Shown here one piece after another: positions 9,356 to 19,226 of a stretch of 64,000 nucleotides of DNA (position 1 is its first letter; each line of letters begins with the position of its first letter). The position numbers were made by a program, and so were the translations under genes. The DNA comes from Bacillus sp. ISL-55 (GTDB lineage Bacteria > Bacillota > Bacilli > Bacillales > Cytobacillaceae). Location: the NCBI RefSeq assembly GCF_018613155.1, contig NZ_JAGGQU010000009.1, positions 113,734-177,733 of the forward strand. Direction: 5' to 3'. Under the pieces are notes generated by a model, which worked only from the letters and a program-made list of their open reading frames with translations, did no database searches and was not told where the DNA came from.

Positions 9356-9510
9356 TACACTTCTCATTGCAAAGTCAAAATTTCTACTTCTGTTTATATT
9401 GTTATTCAATAAGAGAATTAGAATAATTATCATTTGATTTTCCAATTAAATACAGAAATATCAAACTATCATATTGCTAGCAATTGATATCTAAATGTTA
9501 TCGAAACCTA

Positions 9511-10314
9511 TCAGTTGTGGTTGGATTTTGTCGAAATGCCTGTTATAAAGCGGTTTATGTGCTTCCCAATCTGTCGGATGGTTGCTTTTCCTGATTCGGC
9601 TTCTGATAGTCGATCAATCAATACAACAATAAATGCCTGCTTCTTACCGTATGATATAATACCGCAATCGTGCTCGACTCCGGGAAGTTCTCCTGTCTTA
9701 TTTCCTATTTTTAATAGAGAATCATCCATATAAACTGGCAGCTTTTCTTTAAATTGTTGTTCCAGAAGCAGCGAAAAGAACGTCTTTTCCGATTGTTTAT
9801 TTAAAGACCCCCCAGCAACAGCTTCTTTCAGACATAGTGCGATATCAGCTGCGGATGTGAAGTTATCGTCTCCGGATTGAATGGCATCGAAATCCAACAT
9901 TTTACGCTGCAATATCGAGTTTTTCATTCCAATCATGGATATAGTCGAATTGATTGAATTTATCCCTATTAAATCAATCAATAGATTAGTAGCCGAATTA
10001 TCCGACACAATGATCATAAGTGATAGCAAATCCTCGACTGTAAGCTGCTTAACTTTCATAGCCTGGAGAACTCCCGTGTCTCCAATTTTGTCGCTTTCTT
10101 TAATGGTAACGATTTTGTCTTTTTGCAGCTTACCTGCTTCAATCAGTCTCAAAGCCTCCAATAACATCGGCAGTTTGATCAAACTGGCAGACTGGTAAAC
10201 TGCATTGCTGTTAAATTCTATAATCGATCCTTCAATTTCCAAAAATAAACTCGCCCGGCCCTTGCACCCAGCGAGTTCATTCGATAGTCTATCTTTTAAT
10301 TCTTCTATTTTCAT
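9511..10314 (-). CDS. cytosolic beta-lactamase-fold serine hydrolase
   Basis: This 267-residue protein carries the three active-site elements of class A beta-lactamases and penicillin-binding folds: SLIK (SxxK) at residues 44-47, SDNSA at about 104-108 and KTG at about 211-213. The Glu166 region of true class A enzymes (ExxLN) is replaced by DFDAIQSGDDN, so efficient beta-lactam hydrolysis is doubtful. There is no signal peptide, so it should work in the cytosol. It starts 14 bases after ykfD-like and is the last gene of the murein-peptide operon, which suggests a peptidase or amidase step on imported peptides. Confidence 0.75.
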   Translation of the reverse strand: MKIEELKDRLSNELAGCKGRASLFLEIEGSIIEFNSNAVYQSASLIKLPMLLEALRLIEAGKLQKDKIVTIKESDKIGDTGVLQAMKVKQLTVEDLLSLMIIVSDNSATNLLIDLIGINSINSTISMIGMKNSILQRKMLDFDAIQSGDDNFTSAADIALCLKEAVAGGSLNKQSEKTFFSLLLEQQFKEKLPVYMDDSLLKIGNKTGELPGVEHDCGIISYGKKQAFIVVLIDRLSEAESGKATIRQIGKHINRFITGISTKSNHN

Positions 10315-10328
10315 GGTTATTCGGTTCC

Positions 10329-11339
10329 TTATCTGATATTGACGAGCATTTCTTTTTTATCTTTTCCTTCTAAACGTTCATCATATAAATGACAGGCAAC
10401 ATAATGATTTTTGTCGATTTCCTGCCATACCGGTTTCTTCTGGGCACAGACGTCCATTGCGTGCTGGCATCTGGTTCTGAACACACATCCGCTCGGAGGA
10501 TCCATCGGGGATGGCAGTTCTCCCTGGAGGATGATACGCTCCCGCTTATCCTCCACATTCGGATCCGGTATCGGGATGGCAGAGAGCAATGCCTGAGTAT
10601 ATGGATGAAGCGGTTTATTGTAAAGCTGGTTACTAGCCGTGAGCTCGACAATATGGCCGAGGTACATAACTCCAATCCGGTCGCTGATTTGCTTAACCAT
10701 GGAAAGGTCGTGAGCAATGAATAGATACGTCAATTCCTTTTCTTCTTGAAGACGCTTCAGCAGGTTTACGACCTGTGCCTGGACAGATACATCAAGAGCT
10801 GAAATGGGTTCATCCGCTATGATAAAATCCGGATCAAGCGCAAGTGCTCTTGCAATTCCTATTCTCTGACGCTGACCGCCACTGAACTCGTGTGGATAAC
10901 GGTTCGCATGGTCACGATTCAATCCCACATCTTCCAAGAGCTGATAAATTCGTTCCAATCGTTCTTTTTTGTTTGGAAACAGTCCATGAACCTCCATAGG
11001 TTCAGATATTATTTCCTTTACCGTAGAACGCGGGTTTAATGAGGCATATGGATCCTGGAAAATCATCTGCATCTGCTTATGAAACAGAAATTTCTCTTTT
11101 TCCGAAAGCGAGTGCACGTCTTTGCCGTTAAAAACAACTTCTCCATCTGTCCGGTCATAAAGTCCAATCATGGTTCTGCCGGCTGTGGATTTTCCGCATC
11201 CAGATTCCCCGACAAGGCCAAAGGTCTCGCCTTTATAAATATCGAATGAAATCCCATCTACTGCTTTAAGGATCTCATTTTTACCCATAGTAAAATGCTT
11301 CTTTAAATCTCTTACACTTAATAAAACTTCATTTTCCAT
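10329..11339 (-). CDS. ykfD: oligopeptide ABC transporter ATP-binding protein, YkfD/DppF-like
   Basis: A 336-residue ABC ATPase of the peptide-transporter class. Walker [10 protein letters not shown] lies at about residues 43-51, the ABC signature SGGQRQRIG at about 154-162 and Walker B FIIADEP at about 174-180. The C-terminal oligopeptide extension has the Cys-rich PPSGCVFRTRCQHAMDVC segment typical of these subunits. It pairs with DppD to drive DppBC. The start is supported by GGAGGAATAAAT before ATG 11339. It lies 2 bases after ykfC, as in B. subtilis. Confidence 0.9.
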   Translation of the reverse strand: MENEVLLSVRDLKKHFTMGKNEILKAVDGISFDIYKGETFGLVGESGCGKSTAGRTMIGLYDRTDGEVVFNGKDVHSLSEKEKFLFHKQMQMIFQDPYASLNPRSTVKEIISEPMEVHGLFPNKKERLERIYQLLEDVGLNRDHANRYPHEFSGGQRQRIGIARALALDPDFIIADEPISALDVSVQAQVVNLLKRLQEEKELTYLFIAHDLSMVKQISDRIGVMYLGHIVELTASNQLYNKPLHPYTQALLSAIPIPDPNVEDKRERIILQGELPSPMDPPSGCVFRTRCQHAMDVCAQKKPVWQEIDKNHYVACHLYDERLEGKDKKEMLVNIR

Positions 11340-11341
11340 AT

Positions 11342-12271
11342 TTATTCCTCCGTATCAATCCAGTAGCGTCTCGCTGCACAGAGTTCTTTTTCATAGATTG
11401 TTCCTTCTAAAGAAATGATTTCGATATTCTTGCCAGTATTCGGTGAATGGAGAAGCTTGCCGTCACCATAATAAATACCGACATGATGGATGCTGCCTTT
11501 TCCTTCCTCATAGGCGAAGAAGAGCAAGTCGCCTGGCAGGATATCGGACATTGGTACTTCTTTACCCGAAGCAGCCTGTTCATGGGCATCTCTCGGAATG
11601 ATATAGCCGTTCGCCAGACACATGTTATAACTGAAACCCGAGCAATCATAACCATAGCTGCTCATTCCGCCCCAAAGGTATGGCAATCCGAGGAATTGTT
11701 CGCCGGAAGCGACGATGGCGGCCCCATTCTTCTTAGGAATTTCCTTATCCGATGGAATAACTGTTACATCCTCAGCTCTTAAGATGCCAATACCAGTTGG
11801 TGTCTTAACGCGGATTCGATCGACTATATCCTCCACGATCGGCAATGTGGTCTGGTAGCTCAATTCCATCAGCTTTTCATTCTTTTCGTTATATAGAAGG
11901 GCTTTCTTAGCGGTAATGACTGCATCAGGTCCTTGCTTGATATACCAATCTGATTGTTGAATCAGCTGATCTTTTGGGATCCAGCCTGGATATCCACGAC
12001 GATCTTTTCCGGATGGCTGATCCGGGACAATCACGTGTGCCCATTCATTCACTTCATCAATGATCAAGACTTCCTGACCAAATAAAACCTGTGATTGAAC
12101 CAGATTATCATCGCACAATTGTAGTCGTGGCTCATAAGTAAGCTTTTCAAGCCATTTATCTAAATTCAGATTAGCGGAAATTGCGTCCCTGTCGATTTCC
12201 CTCGCAGAATCATGTGAAGTCCATAAAGTTGCTACAGGGACATTGACGAGCCAAATATTATTGCTTTCCAA
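11342..12271 (-). CDS. ykfC: gamma-D-glutamyl-L-diamino acid endopeptidase, NlpC/P60 family
   Basis: The 309-residue enzyme has two SH3b-like domains (about residues 1-170) and a C-terminal NlpC/P60 cysteine-peptidase domain. The catalytic Cys is in YDCSGFSYN near residue 210, His in HHVGIYYGDG near 263, and a second His follows in LLHSPNTG. YkfC-type enzymes cut the D-Glu-diamino-acid bond of murein peptides, releasing L-Ala-D-Glu. There is no secretion signal, so it acts on imported peptides. The TTG start at 12271 follows GGAGGAATTTCCG and overlaps the ykfB stop by 14 bases. Confidence 0.9.
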   Translation of the reverse strand: MESNNIWLVNVPVATLWTSHDSAREIDRDAISANLNLDKWLEKLTYEPRLQLCDDNLVQSQVLFGQEVLIIDEVNEWAHVIVPDQPSGKDRRGYPGWIPKDQLIQQSDWYIKQGPDAVITAKKALLYNEKNEKLMELSYQTTLPIVEDIVDRIRVKTPTGIGILRAEDVTVIPSDKEIPKKNGAAIVASGEQFLGLPYLWGGMSSYGYDCSGFSYNMCLANGYIIPRDAHEQAASGKEVPMSDILPGDLLFFAYEEGKGSIHHVGIYYGDGKLLHSPNTGKNIEIISLEGTIYEKELCAARRYWIDTEE

Positions 12272-13364
12272 CGGAAATTCCTCCTTCTGAAAGGACCTTT
12301 TCTATTCCAAGACCTGGTTGGTCCGGAAGTGTGATTTTTCTACCATTATACTTTATCCCGCCTGAAATCGCTTCATTTGCCAGCATTAATGGCGCGTCGA
12401 AATCAAAACGCGTGATGTTTTTCTTGCTTGCTGCGAAGTGGGCAGCTGCCGTAATCCCCAGCCGCGTTTCAATCATACTGCCAACCATGCATTCTATCCC
12501 AGCGGTTTCAGCCATTTGGTTAATTATTTGAGCCTGGTAAATTCCTCCTGACTTCATCAATTTAATGTTAATCAAGTCAGCGCTTCTCCTCTTGATCACT
12601 TCAAATGCCTGTTTAGGTGAAAACACGCTTTCGTCAGCCATTATTAAGGTATCAACTGAATCAGTTACCTGCTTTAAACCTTCCAGATCTTCTGCTTTAA
12701 CTGGCTGTTCAACCAGCTCGATATCAAGTCCAAGGTCCTCCATTTTTCGGATTGCCCTGACCGCATCCTTCGGTTTCCATCCCTGGTTCGCATCGAGACG
12801 AATTTTAATATCATTGCCTATTCTTTTGCGGATTTCCAGGATCCTGGCAATATCGGTTTCGATCTCACCGATTCCTACCTTAACCTTAAGTACATTGAAA
12901 CCACTGCTTACATATCCAACGGCATCCTCACCCATTTCTTCTGGAGTGTTCACACTGACGGTAAAATCGGTTTCAAGCTCATTTCTGTAGCCTCCAAGGA
13001 ATTGATAGAGCGGCAGGCTGCAATTTTGCGAGATACAGTCATACAATGCCATATCAACGGCTGCTTTTGCGCTGGTATTGTTAACAAGGATGGTTTTTAA
13101 CCCCTGGAAAATAGCTTCAGAGTTCAAAAGATTCTTTTTTAATAAAAACGGCTTGATGACGTCATTGATTGCACCCTCGATACTTACGAGACTGTCCCCT
13201 GTTATGACCAATGTAGGCGGTGCCTCTCCCCAGCCGGTAATCCCATTATCACAGGTAATTTTAACAAAAATGGCTTCAGCTACAGTAACTGTGCGGAGTG
13301 CGGTTTTAAACGGCTTTTTCAAAGGGACAGCATTACGGAATGTCTCGATTTTTTCAATAATCAT
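12258..13364 (-). CDS. ykfB: L-Ala-D/L-Glu epimerase, enolase superfamily
   Basis: A 368-residue member of the enolase superfamily with the muconate-lactonising subgroup signature. The KxK pair is in VLKVKVG near residues 160-164, metal ligands Asp, Glu and Asp are in IRLDANQ, ELVEQPV and IMADES, and the second catalytic Lys is in INIKLMKSGG. YkfB converts L-Ala-D-Glu to L-Ala-L-Glu so that normal peptidases can finish the job. It follows ykfA by 20 bases, with AAAGGAGA before the start, and feeds on the product of YkfC. Confidence 0.92.
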   Translation of the reverse strand: MIIEKIETFRNAVPLKKPFKTALRTVTVAEAIFVKITCDNGITGWGEAPPTLVITGDSLVSIEGAINDVIKPFLLKKNLLNSEAIFQGLKTILVNNTSAKAAVDMALYDCISQNCSLPLYQFLGGYRNELETDFTVSVNTPEEMGEDAVGYVSSGFNVLKVKVGIGEIETDIARILEIRKRIGNDIKIRLDANQGWKPKDAVRAIRKMEDLGLDIELVEQPVKAEDLEGLKQVTDSVDTLIMADESVFSPKQAFEVIKRRSADLINIKLMKSGGIYQAQIINQMAETAGIECMVGSMIETRLGITAAAHFAASKKNITRFDFDAPLMLANEAISGGIKYNGRKITLPDQPGLGIEKVLSEGGISVGKQ

Positions 13365-13384
13365 AACTCTTATCTCCTTTGGTT

Positions 13385-14305
13385 CTATTTGATCCCGCTC
13401 TCAACATATAACGTTTTCTCTTTGGTATTCATGGATGCAGCCACCCCGAGTGGCACACCAATGTGAGGGGAGCAATGCCCCATTTTGAATCCTTTTAGAG
13501 CCGGTTTACCTGCAAGTTTAATGTAATGGCCTATAACTTCTTCCAGAGTTAAAGACAGTTCTCTTTCTGGTACGCAGTTATTAAAGTCACCGATAATGAT
13601 CCCAGCTGATTCCTGCAGCTTGCCTGCCATAAACAGCTGGTTCAGCATCCTGTCTACAGCCCGGGGCTCTTCATTAATGTCTTCAATAAGCAAAATCTTA
13701 CCTTCTGTATCAATTTCATATGGTGTTCCCATAGAGCTTGAAAGAAGCGAGAGGTTTCCGCCAACTAACGATCCTCTAGCGGTGCCGGGTACCAGCTCAT
13801 CAATTTGCGAAAGCTCAGAAGAATAATTCAGCTCTGACGGTGTAAACAATTGTTGAAATGTATCCTTGGAAATTTGGTTGGCCCCTTCTTTACCTATATC
13901 CGAAGCGAGCATTGGACCATGGAAGCTTACCAGCCCTGTCTGCTGCCTGATTGCAGTGTGCAAGAAAGTAATGTCGCTGTAGCCCCAAAAGATTTTAGGA
14001 TTGTTTTTAATAACATCATAGTCTATCGCTGAAGCAATTCGGGCTGTGCCATAACCGCCGCCAGCACAGATAATTCCTTTTACTTCGTCATCGAGGAACA
14101 TCTCATGTAAGTCTGCCAGTCTCTCTTCATCATTCCCGGCAAGGTAGCCATATTCAGTATAAAGTGATTTTCCTAATTTATAATTGAGCCCTAAATCCTC
14201 GACGAATTTTAAGCCACGCTTCAAATTTTCTTTATTAGGCGGACTCGCTGGCGCTATGACCGCCACGGTATCTCCTTTTTTCAGACGACTGGGCTTCATT
14301 GTCAT
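13385..14305 (-). CDS. ykfA: LD-carboxypeptidase family protein (S66)
   Basis: This 306-residue peptidase family S66 protein is related to MccF and LdcA. The nucleophile Ser elbow is in CAGGGYGTARI near residue 80, where LD-carboxypeptidases have GGYG. The Glu and His of the triad probably lie in IEDINEEP near 208 and in GHCSPHIGVPLG near 275. It trims the terminal D-amino acid from murein tetrapeptides in the cytosol. The start ATG 14305 has AAAAAGGAG upstream. It is separated from dppE by 295 bases holding a terminator and a tandem repeat, so ykfABCD may also have its own promoter. Confidence 0.88.
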   Translation of the reverse strand: MTMKPSRLKKGDTVAVIAPASPPNKENLKRGLKFVEDLGLNYKLGKSLYTEYGYLAGNDEERLADLHEMFLDDEVKGIICAGGGYGTARIASAIDYDVIKNNPKIFWGYSDITFLHTAIRQQTGLVSFHGPMLASDIGKEGANQISKDTFQQLFTPSELNYSSELSQIDELVPGTARGSLVGGNLSLLSSSMGTPYEIDTEGKILLIEDINEEPRAVDRMLNQLFMAGKLQESAGIIIGDFNNCVPERELSLTLEEVIGHYIKLAGKPALKGFKMGHCSPHIGVPLGVAASMNTKEKTLYVESGIK

Positions 14306-14394
14306 TTCAATCGACTCCTTTTTATTATCGTTATCAAGTTGACATAACTATTTTATCGACTACTTTAAGAGTACATGTGATAAAGTTAAATACC

Positions 14395-14513
14395 CTGCTT
14401 TGCCCTAAATTCGGTTTCCGGACCATATTGGGTAAATGCAGAAGGCCTGCTTTGCCCTAAATTCTGTTTCCGGGCCATTTTGGGTAAATGCAGAAGGCTT
14501 TCTTTGCCGAAAA
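14395..14513. repeat. 52-bp tandem repeat, two full copies plus a partial one
   Basis: Copies lie at 14395-14446 and 14447-14498, and a degenerate third copy begins at 14499. Each unit has TTTGCCC and GGGTAAA arms, which can pair with one G-U. It lies between the dppE terminator and the ykfA promoter region. The period equals that of the array at 21167 although the sequence differs. Confidence 0.85.
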
Positions 14514-14560
14514 AGATTCATATGTATAAAGGATATTTTTAAATGGTATGTACTGGTAAA

Positions 14561-14590
14561 AAAGAGGTGTTCCAAGATGAACACCTCTTT
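14561..14590 (-). terminator. terminator after dppE
   Basis: AAAGAGGTGTTC (14561-14572) pairs with GAACACCTCTTT (14579-14590). On the minus strand the stem runs into TTTACC. It starts 10 bases past the dppE stop and probably attenuates read-through into ykfABCD. Confidence 0.8.
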
Positions 14591-14600
14591 CTTAGAATTA

Positions 14601-16226
14601 CTACTTCTTATCTGCCCACTTTAATTCAAGGTATCCTACCGGATGGCGGACAACATCAGATACAGCTTCATTTTGAAGATAAACTTGGTTGTAGAAGTGA
14701 ACAGTGAAGATTGGTGCTTCTTCAAACAAAATCTTCTCTGCCTGATACATTAAGTCAAAACGTTTTGCTTCATCAGATTCATTTTTTGCCTGCTTAATCA
14801 GTTCATCATACTTCGGATTGCCCCAGCCAGTACGGTTCATGGAGTGGCCAGTCTGGAAGTTTTCCAGGAAGTTGATTGGATCCGCATAGTCAGCAAGGAA
14901 TGAACTGCGGGAAAGCTGGTGCTTTAGTACTTTCTGTTCTTCCGCGAATACGTTCCATTCCATGTTCGCAAGCTTGACTTCTACGCCAAGGTTTTCTTTG
15001 AACATTTGTTGTAAAGCTTCAGCAATCTTTTTGTGCACATCGCTTGTGCTATACGTCAGTGTAACTTCAGGAAGTTCAGTGTATCCTTCTTCTTCCATTC
15101 CCTTTTCCAATAGTACTTTCGCTTCTTCTACATCAGTTTTATTGAAATCACCATTTACTTCACGGAAGTCCTTGCCTGATGGATCCTGGAAACCAGGAGA
15201 TACAAAGCCGTAAGCAGCTTCTTCTTTGTTCTTCGTGACAAAGTCAACGATTTTCTGCTGGTCTACAGCTAGAGCGAAGGCTTTACGGATATTCACATTC
15301 TGGAACGGCTCTTTTGTAACATTGAAACGGTAGAAATAATCTCCTGCCTGATCCTCAACCTGTACCTTGCCTTCTTTGAACAGCTTATCGCTTAATTCAG
15401 CAGGTACATCGGAAACATCCAGATCCCCAGCCTCATACATTTGATACTCAGTGTTTGTATCGTCTACGATTGCCCATTCTACACGATCAAGCTTGACGTT
15501 TTCAGCATCCCAATACTGATCATTCTTTTTCATGACGAATTTGGTGTCATGCTCCCAGCTAGCAAGGTTGAACGGTCCATTTCCTACGAATGAGTCAGCT
15601 TCAGAGAACCACTCTGGATTTTCTTTCGCTACCTTTTCATTGATCGGGAAAAATGCCGGATTGGCAATGACACTTAAGAAATATGCCTGCGGGCTTGTTA
15701 AAGTAACTTCAAAAGTTTTGTCGTCCACAGCTTTTACTTTTACATTGTCAGCAGAACCTTCTCCACTGTTGAATTCCTCTCCGCCTTCAATGAAATAGCC
15801 GAGGAAAGCTGCGGCTGATCCAGTTTCTGGATTCAGGAGACGCTTCCATGCAAATTCAAAATCCTTAGCTGTTACATCGTCGCCATTGGACCATTTAGCA
15901 TCTTCACGAATGTGGAAAGTGTAGGTCTTCCCATCTTCAGAGACATCCCACTTTTCTGCAGTTGCAGCTTCTGGCTGATGATCTTTACCCAGTCGCGTAA
16001 GACCTTCCATCAGATTGTTCAAAGCGTTCCAAGATGCAGAATCGAAACCGATAGGAGGGTCAAAAGATGTTGGTTCCTGGCCATTGTTTAGGTAAAGGAC
16101 CTTTTCGTCCCCTTTTTCCCCACTATCGTTTCCATCTTTTTCTTTACCTGCATTATCGTTGGCGGTACATGCCGCCATCGTGAACACAAGCATTGCTGCC
16201 ATGAGTATGGTTAATAACTTTTTCAC
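14601..16226 (-). CDS. dppE: dipeptide/murein-peptide-binding lipoprotein
   Basis: This 541-residue SBP family 5 extracellular binding protein begins with a lipoprotein signal peptide (residues 1-19, FTMAAC, lipidated Cys20) and an acidic linker. The family pattern follows, including EKWDVSEDGKTYTFHIREDAKWSNGD cut into its usual place near residues 85-110. DppE binds di- to tripeptides, including murein tripeptide, and delivers them to DppBC. The GTG start at 16226 follows AAGGGGGAAACAGA. As a stoichiometric binding protein it is followed by a terminator, which would allow higher expression than ykf. Confidence 0.92.
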   Translation of the reverse strand: MKKLLTILMAAMLVFTMAACTANDNAGKEKDGNDSGEKGDEKVLYLNNGQEPTSFDPPIGFDSASWNALNNLMEGLTRLGKDHQPEAATAEKWDVSEDGKTYTFHIREDAKWSNGDDVTAKDFEFAWKRLLNPETGSAAAFLGYFIEGGEEFNSGEGSADNVKVKAVDDKTFEVTLTSPQAYFLSVIANPAFFPINEKVAKENPEWFSEADSFVGNGPFNLASWEHDTKFVMKKNDQYWDAENVKLDRVEWAIVDDTNTEYQMYEAGDLDVSDVPAELSDKLFKEGKVQVEDQAGDYFYRFNVTKEPFQNVNIRKAFALAVDQQKIVDFVTKNKEEAAYGFVSPGFQDPSGKDFREVNGDFNKTDVEEAKVLLEKGMEEEGYTELPEVTLTYSTSDVHKKIAEALQQMFKENLGVEVKLANMEWNVFAEEQKVLKHQLSRSSFLADYADPINFLENFQTGHSMNRTGWGNPKYDELIKQAKNESDEAKRFDLMYQAEKILFEEAPIFTVHFYNQVYLQNEAVSDVVRHPVGYLELKWADKK

Positions 16227-16286
16227 TCTGTTTCCCCCTTATGTTGACTTAAAATTATATCAAAAAGGCAATAGCCTGATTGAACA

Positions 16287-17282
16287 CTATCTGCTGGCGA
16301 GCATTTTTTGCGCTCGCTCATCCTGAAGCCAGCAGTCCACACCGTGGCTGTCGGAAAGCTTTGTTGCTGAAGGGTAGACTTTATCACAAACCTCCATTGC
16401 AAATGGGCATCTGGCTGTGAACGGACATCCAACCGGCGGAGAGAATAAATCAGGCGGAGTCCCGCCAATCGGTATCAGCTCTGCACCATCCACATCCAAA
16501 CGCGGAACGGAATTCAATAGACCTTTCGTATATGGATGCTGCGGGTTATAAAAAATCTCTCTTCTTGTCCCTGATTCGACGATTTTACCAGCATACATGA
16601 CCGCGATCCGATCAGCGACTTGTGCAACGACTCCTAAATCATGGGTAATCAGGATAATCGAGACACCTGTTTTTTTCTGGATATCACGGAACAATTCTAA
16701 AATCTGAGCCTGGATAGTCACGTCAAGCGCTGTTGTCGGTTCGTCCGCAATCAAAACCTCCGGCTGGCAGACTAGCGCCATGGCAATAACAATCCTTTGC
16801 CTCATTCCGCCGCTGAATTGATGAGGGTATTGTTTCAGGCGGACCTGCGGGCTCGGTATTCCCACAAGATCCAGCATTTGTACCGCCACTTTCTTTGCCT
16901 GTTCCTTTGACAGGTTCATATGCTGGAGAATTCCTTCAGTCAGCTGATCCCCGATTGTCAAAGTCGGATTCAATGCAGTCATCGGATCCTGGAAAATCAT
17001 CGATATATCAGACCCGCGAATTTTTCGCATCTCAGAATCTTTCAGTTTCGTCAGATCTTTCCCTTTAAAAACGATGGAGCCACCATCAAACCTGCCTGGT
17101 GGTTCCGGTATCAATCTCATGATACTTTGTGAAGTCACGCTCTTTCCGCAGCCTGACTCCCCTACAATCGCTAAAGTTTCTCCTTTATGTAAATCAAAAG
17201 TGACTCCACGGACAGCTTTAACCTCACCGCCGTACGTCTTGAATGAAACATGAAGGTCTTTTACTACAAGTACTTTTTCCAT
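16287..17282 (-). CDS. dppD: dipeptide ABC transporter ATP-binding protein
   Basis: The 331-residue ATPase has Walker A GESGCGKS near residues 39-46, the Q-loop [11 protein letters not shown], the signature SGGMRQRIV near 158-166, Walker [12 protein letters not shown] near 178, and the Cys-rich C-terminal extension [16 protein letters not shown]. It energises import together with the YkfD-like ATPase. It starts with GAGGTAGGCAAC upstream of ATG 17282, 5 bases after dppC. Confidence 0.92.
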   Translation of the reverse strand: MEKVLVVKDLHVSFKTYGGEVKAVRGVTFDLHKGETLAIVGESGCGKSVTSQSIMRLIPEPPGRFDGGSIVFKGKDLTKLKDSEMRKIRGSDISMIFQDPMTALNPTLTIGDQLTEGILQHMNLSKEQAKKVAVQMLDLVGIPSPQVRLKQYPHQFSGGMRQRIVIAMALVCQPEVLIADEPTTALDVTIQAQILELFRDIQKKTGVSIILITHDLGVVAQVADRIAVMYAGKIVESGTRREIFYNPQHPYTKGLLNSVPRLDVDGAELIPIGGTPPDLFSPPVGCPFTARCPFAMEVCDKVYPSATKLSDSHGVDCWLQDERAQKMLASR

Positions 17283-17287
17283 GTTGC

Positions 17288-18244
17288 CTACCTCCTTAGC
17301 TTCGGGTCAAGTGCATCCTGAAGCCCATCACCTAAAACGTTAAACGAAAACATTGTCATTGAAATGAAGAATGCCGGGAAAAACAGCCTCCACCAGTCAC
17401 CTGATAGAATAACCGGCAAAGCATCGCTTGCCATCGATCCCCAGCTCGCAAGCGGTGCCTGGATTCCCAAACCAAGGAAGCTAAGGAATGCTTCAGCAAA
17501 GATAGCAGATGGAACAGAAAGTGTAATTTGCACAATGATTGGTCCCATCGTATTTGGCAGCAGATTTTTCCGGATGATTCTTGCCGTTTTCGTTCCGAAT
17601 GTTTTAGATGCTAACACGTATTCGTAGTTCTTGATCTGCAGGACTTGGCCGCGGACAATCCGTGCCATCCCTATCCAGCCTGTAATCGTCAGTGCGAAAA
17701 TGATCGTAGCAAGGCTTGGCCCCATCACTACACTGATTAAAATAACTACAAGCAAATATGGAAGGCCATAAAGAACTTCTATGATTCTCATCATGAAATG
17801 ATCTGTCCTGCCGCCTTTATAGCCAGCAATCCCGCCATAGATGACCCCGATAAGAAAGTCGATCAATGCTGCCGCAATGCCGACGAATAAAGATATACGT
17901 GCTCCATACCAAGTCCGGGTAAATACATCCCTCCCGAGCTCATCGGTTCCAAACCAATGCTCACTTGATGGTGGAAGGTTTTGATTGACCAAATCCTGAT
18001 GGTCAACAGTGTGAGGCGAAATGATCGGCCCGAAAATCGCCATGAATGTCAATACAGATAAGAAGAATAACCCCATCATGGCAAGCTTGTTTTTCAGGAG
18101 GCGTCTCCATGCATCCTGCCAATATGACAGGCTGGGCCTGACAACAGCTTCTGCTTCCGAGTCACTTTTTTCAATAGGAACAAACCAGTCGTCAGGAATT
18201 GACGGTACTTCTGGTGGTTCCTGATGTTTGCGCAGAGCCATCAT
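17288..18244 (-). CDS. dppC: dipeptide ABC transporter permease
   Basis: A 318-residue DppC/OppC-type permease. A cytosolic N-terminus of about 55 residues is followed by a first helix and the conserved HWFGTDELGRDVFTR loop near residues 96-110. Five further helices include an EAA motif region. It forms the channel with DppB. Start ATG 18244 overlaps the dppB stop (ATGA) and has AGGAGGGAAA upstream. Confidence 0.92.
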   Translation of the reverse strand: MMALRKHQEPPEVPSIPDDWFVPIEKSDSEAEAVVRPSLSYWQDAWRRLLKNKLAMMGLFFLSVLTFMAIFGPIISPHTVDHQDLVNQNLPPSSEHWFGTDELGRDVFTRTWYGARISLFVGIAAALIDFLIGVIYGGIAGYKGGRTDHFMMRIIEVLYGLPYLLVVILISVVMGPSLATIIFALTITGWIGMARIVRGQVLQIKNYEYVLASKTFGTKTARIIRKNLLPNTMGPIIVQITLSVPSAIFAEAFLSFLGLGIQAPLASWGSMASDALPVILSGDWWRLFFPAFFISMTMFSFNVLGDGLQDALDPKLRR

Positions 18245-19173
18245 TTTCCCTCCTTTTTATGAAGCTTGATCCTTGGGTCAAGAATGCCGTAAGCGAGGTC
18301 TACAAGGAAAAGCATCATGATCAATACTGTACTGTAAAAAATCGTTGTTCCCATTATGACAGGGTAGTCACGTTGGTTGATGCTTTCGACAAAGTACTTG
18401 CCCATGCCTGGAATCGCAAAGATCTTTTCGATTACGAATGTTCCTGTAAGAATACTAGCTGCCAATGAGCCAAGAATCGTGACAACTGGAAGCAATGCGT
18501 TCTTTAATGCATGTTTGAACACAATTTTTACAGGAGACAGCCCTTTTGCCTTTGCTGTCCGTATGTAGTCCTGCGTCAAGACCTCAAGCATGCTGGATCT
18601 CGTCAAACGGGCAATGATTGCCATAGGTCCGGTCGCAAGTGCCAGTGTCGGCAGAATCATATGCTTCGGACTTGTCCAGGTGGCAACCGGAAGGATCTCC
18701 CAGGTAACAGCTAACTGCTGGATCAGCAGGGTGGCCATGACAAAGTTTGGAACCGAAATACCCACTACCGCTACTGTCATCGCAAGATAATCAATCAAGC
18801 CATTATGTCGGAGTGCTGCAATGATTCCCAGAAGGATGCCAGAAAAAATCGCGACAATCAGGGTGATCATCCCTAGTTCGAATGAAACAGGGAATCCCCT
18901 GCCAAGCATTTCGTTCACAGTCTGTGAGGACTTTTTGATAGATGGCCCAAAATCGAATGTCGCGATAGATTTTAAGTATATAAAGTATTGAACGTATAAT
19001 GGCTCATCCAAATGATAGAAACTTTCTAGGTTCTTTTGGACTGCTTCGCTCGTCGCCCGCTCCTCGTTAAAAGGAGAACCTGGAATCGAGTGCATCAAGA
19101 AGAAGGTCAACGTGATGATGACCAGCAATGTGACCGCCATGGAGCCCAGTCGTTTGAGTATGTAATGGAGCAT
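18241..19173 (-). CDS. dppB: dipeptide ABC transporter permease
   Basis: A 310-residue DppB/OppB-type permease with a first helix at residues 9-30, the SIPGSPF segment typical of the family, and five C-terminal helices containing the EAA loop (DYIRTAKAKGLSP near residues 195-207). It partners DppC and overlaps it by 4 bases. The start at ATG 19173 has AAGGATG nearby and lies 53 bases after dppA. Confidence 0.92.
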   Translation of the reverse strand: MLHYILKRLGSMAVTLLVIITLTFFLMHSIPGSPFNEERATSEAVQKNLESFYHLDEPLYVQYFIYLKSIATFDFGPSIKKSSQTVNEMLGRGFPVSFELGMITLIVAIFSGILLGIIAALRHNGLIDYLAMTVAVVGISVPNFVMATLLIQQLAVTWEILPVATWTSPKHMILPTLALATGPMAIIARLTRSSMLEVLTQDYIRTAKAKGLSPVKIVFKHALKNALLPVVTILGSLAASILTGTFVIEKIFAIPGMGKYFVESINQRDYPVIMGTTIFYSTVLIMMLFLVDLAYGILDPRIKLHKKEGK

Positions 19174-19226
19174 TAACTCACATCCTTATCATGTCTTTAT
19201 GTCAGGTCTTAAGGTGATATAGCATT

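Noticed and set aside
9511-10314. True class A beta-lactamase (resistance gene)
   Set aside because: No signal peptide and no ExxLN Glu166 motif, and it sits in a peptide-catabolism operon.
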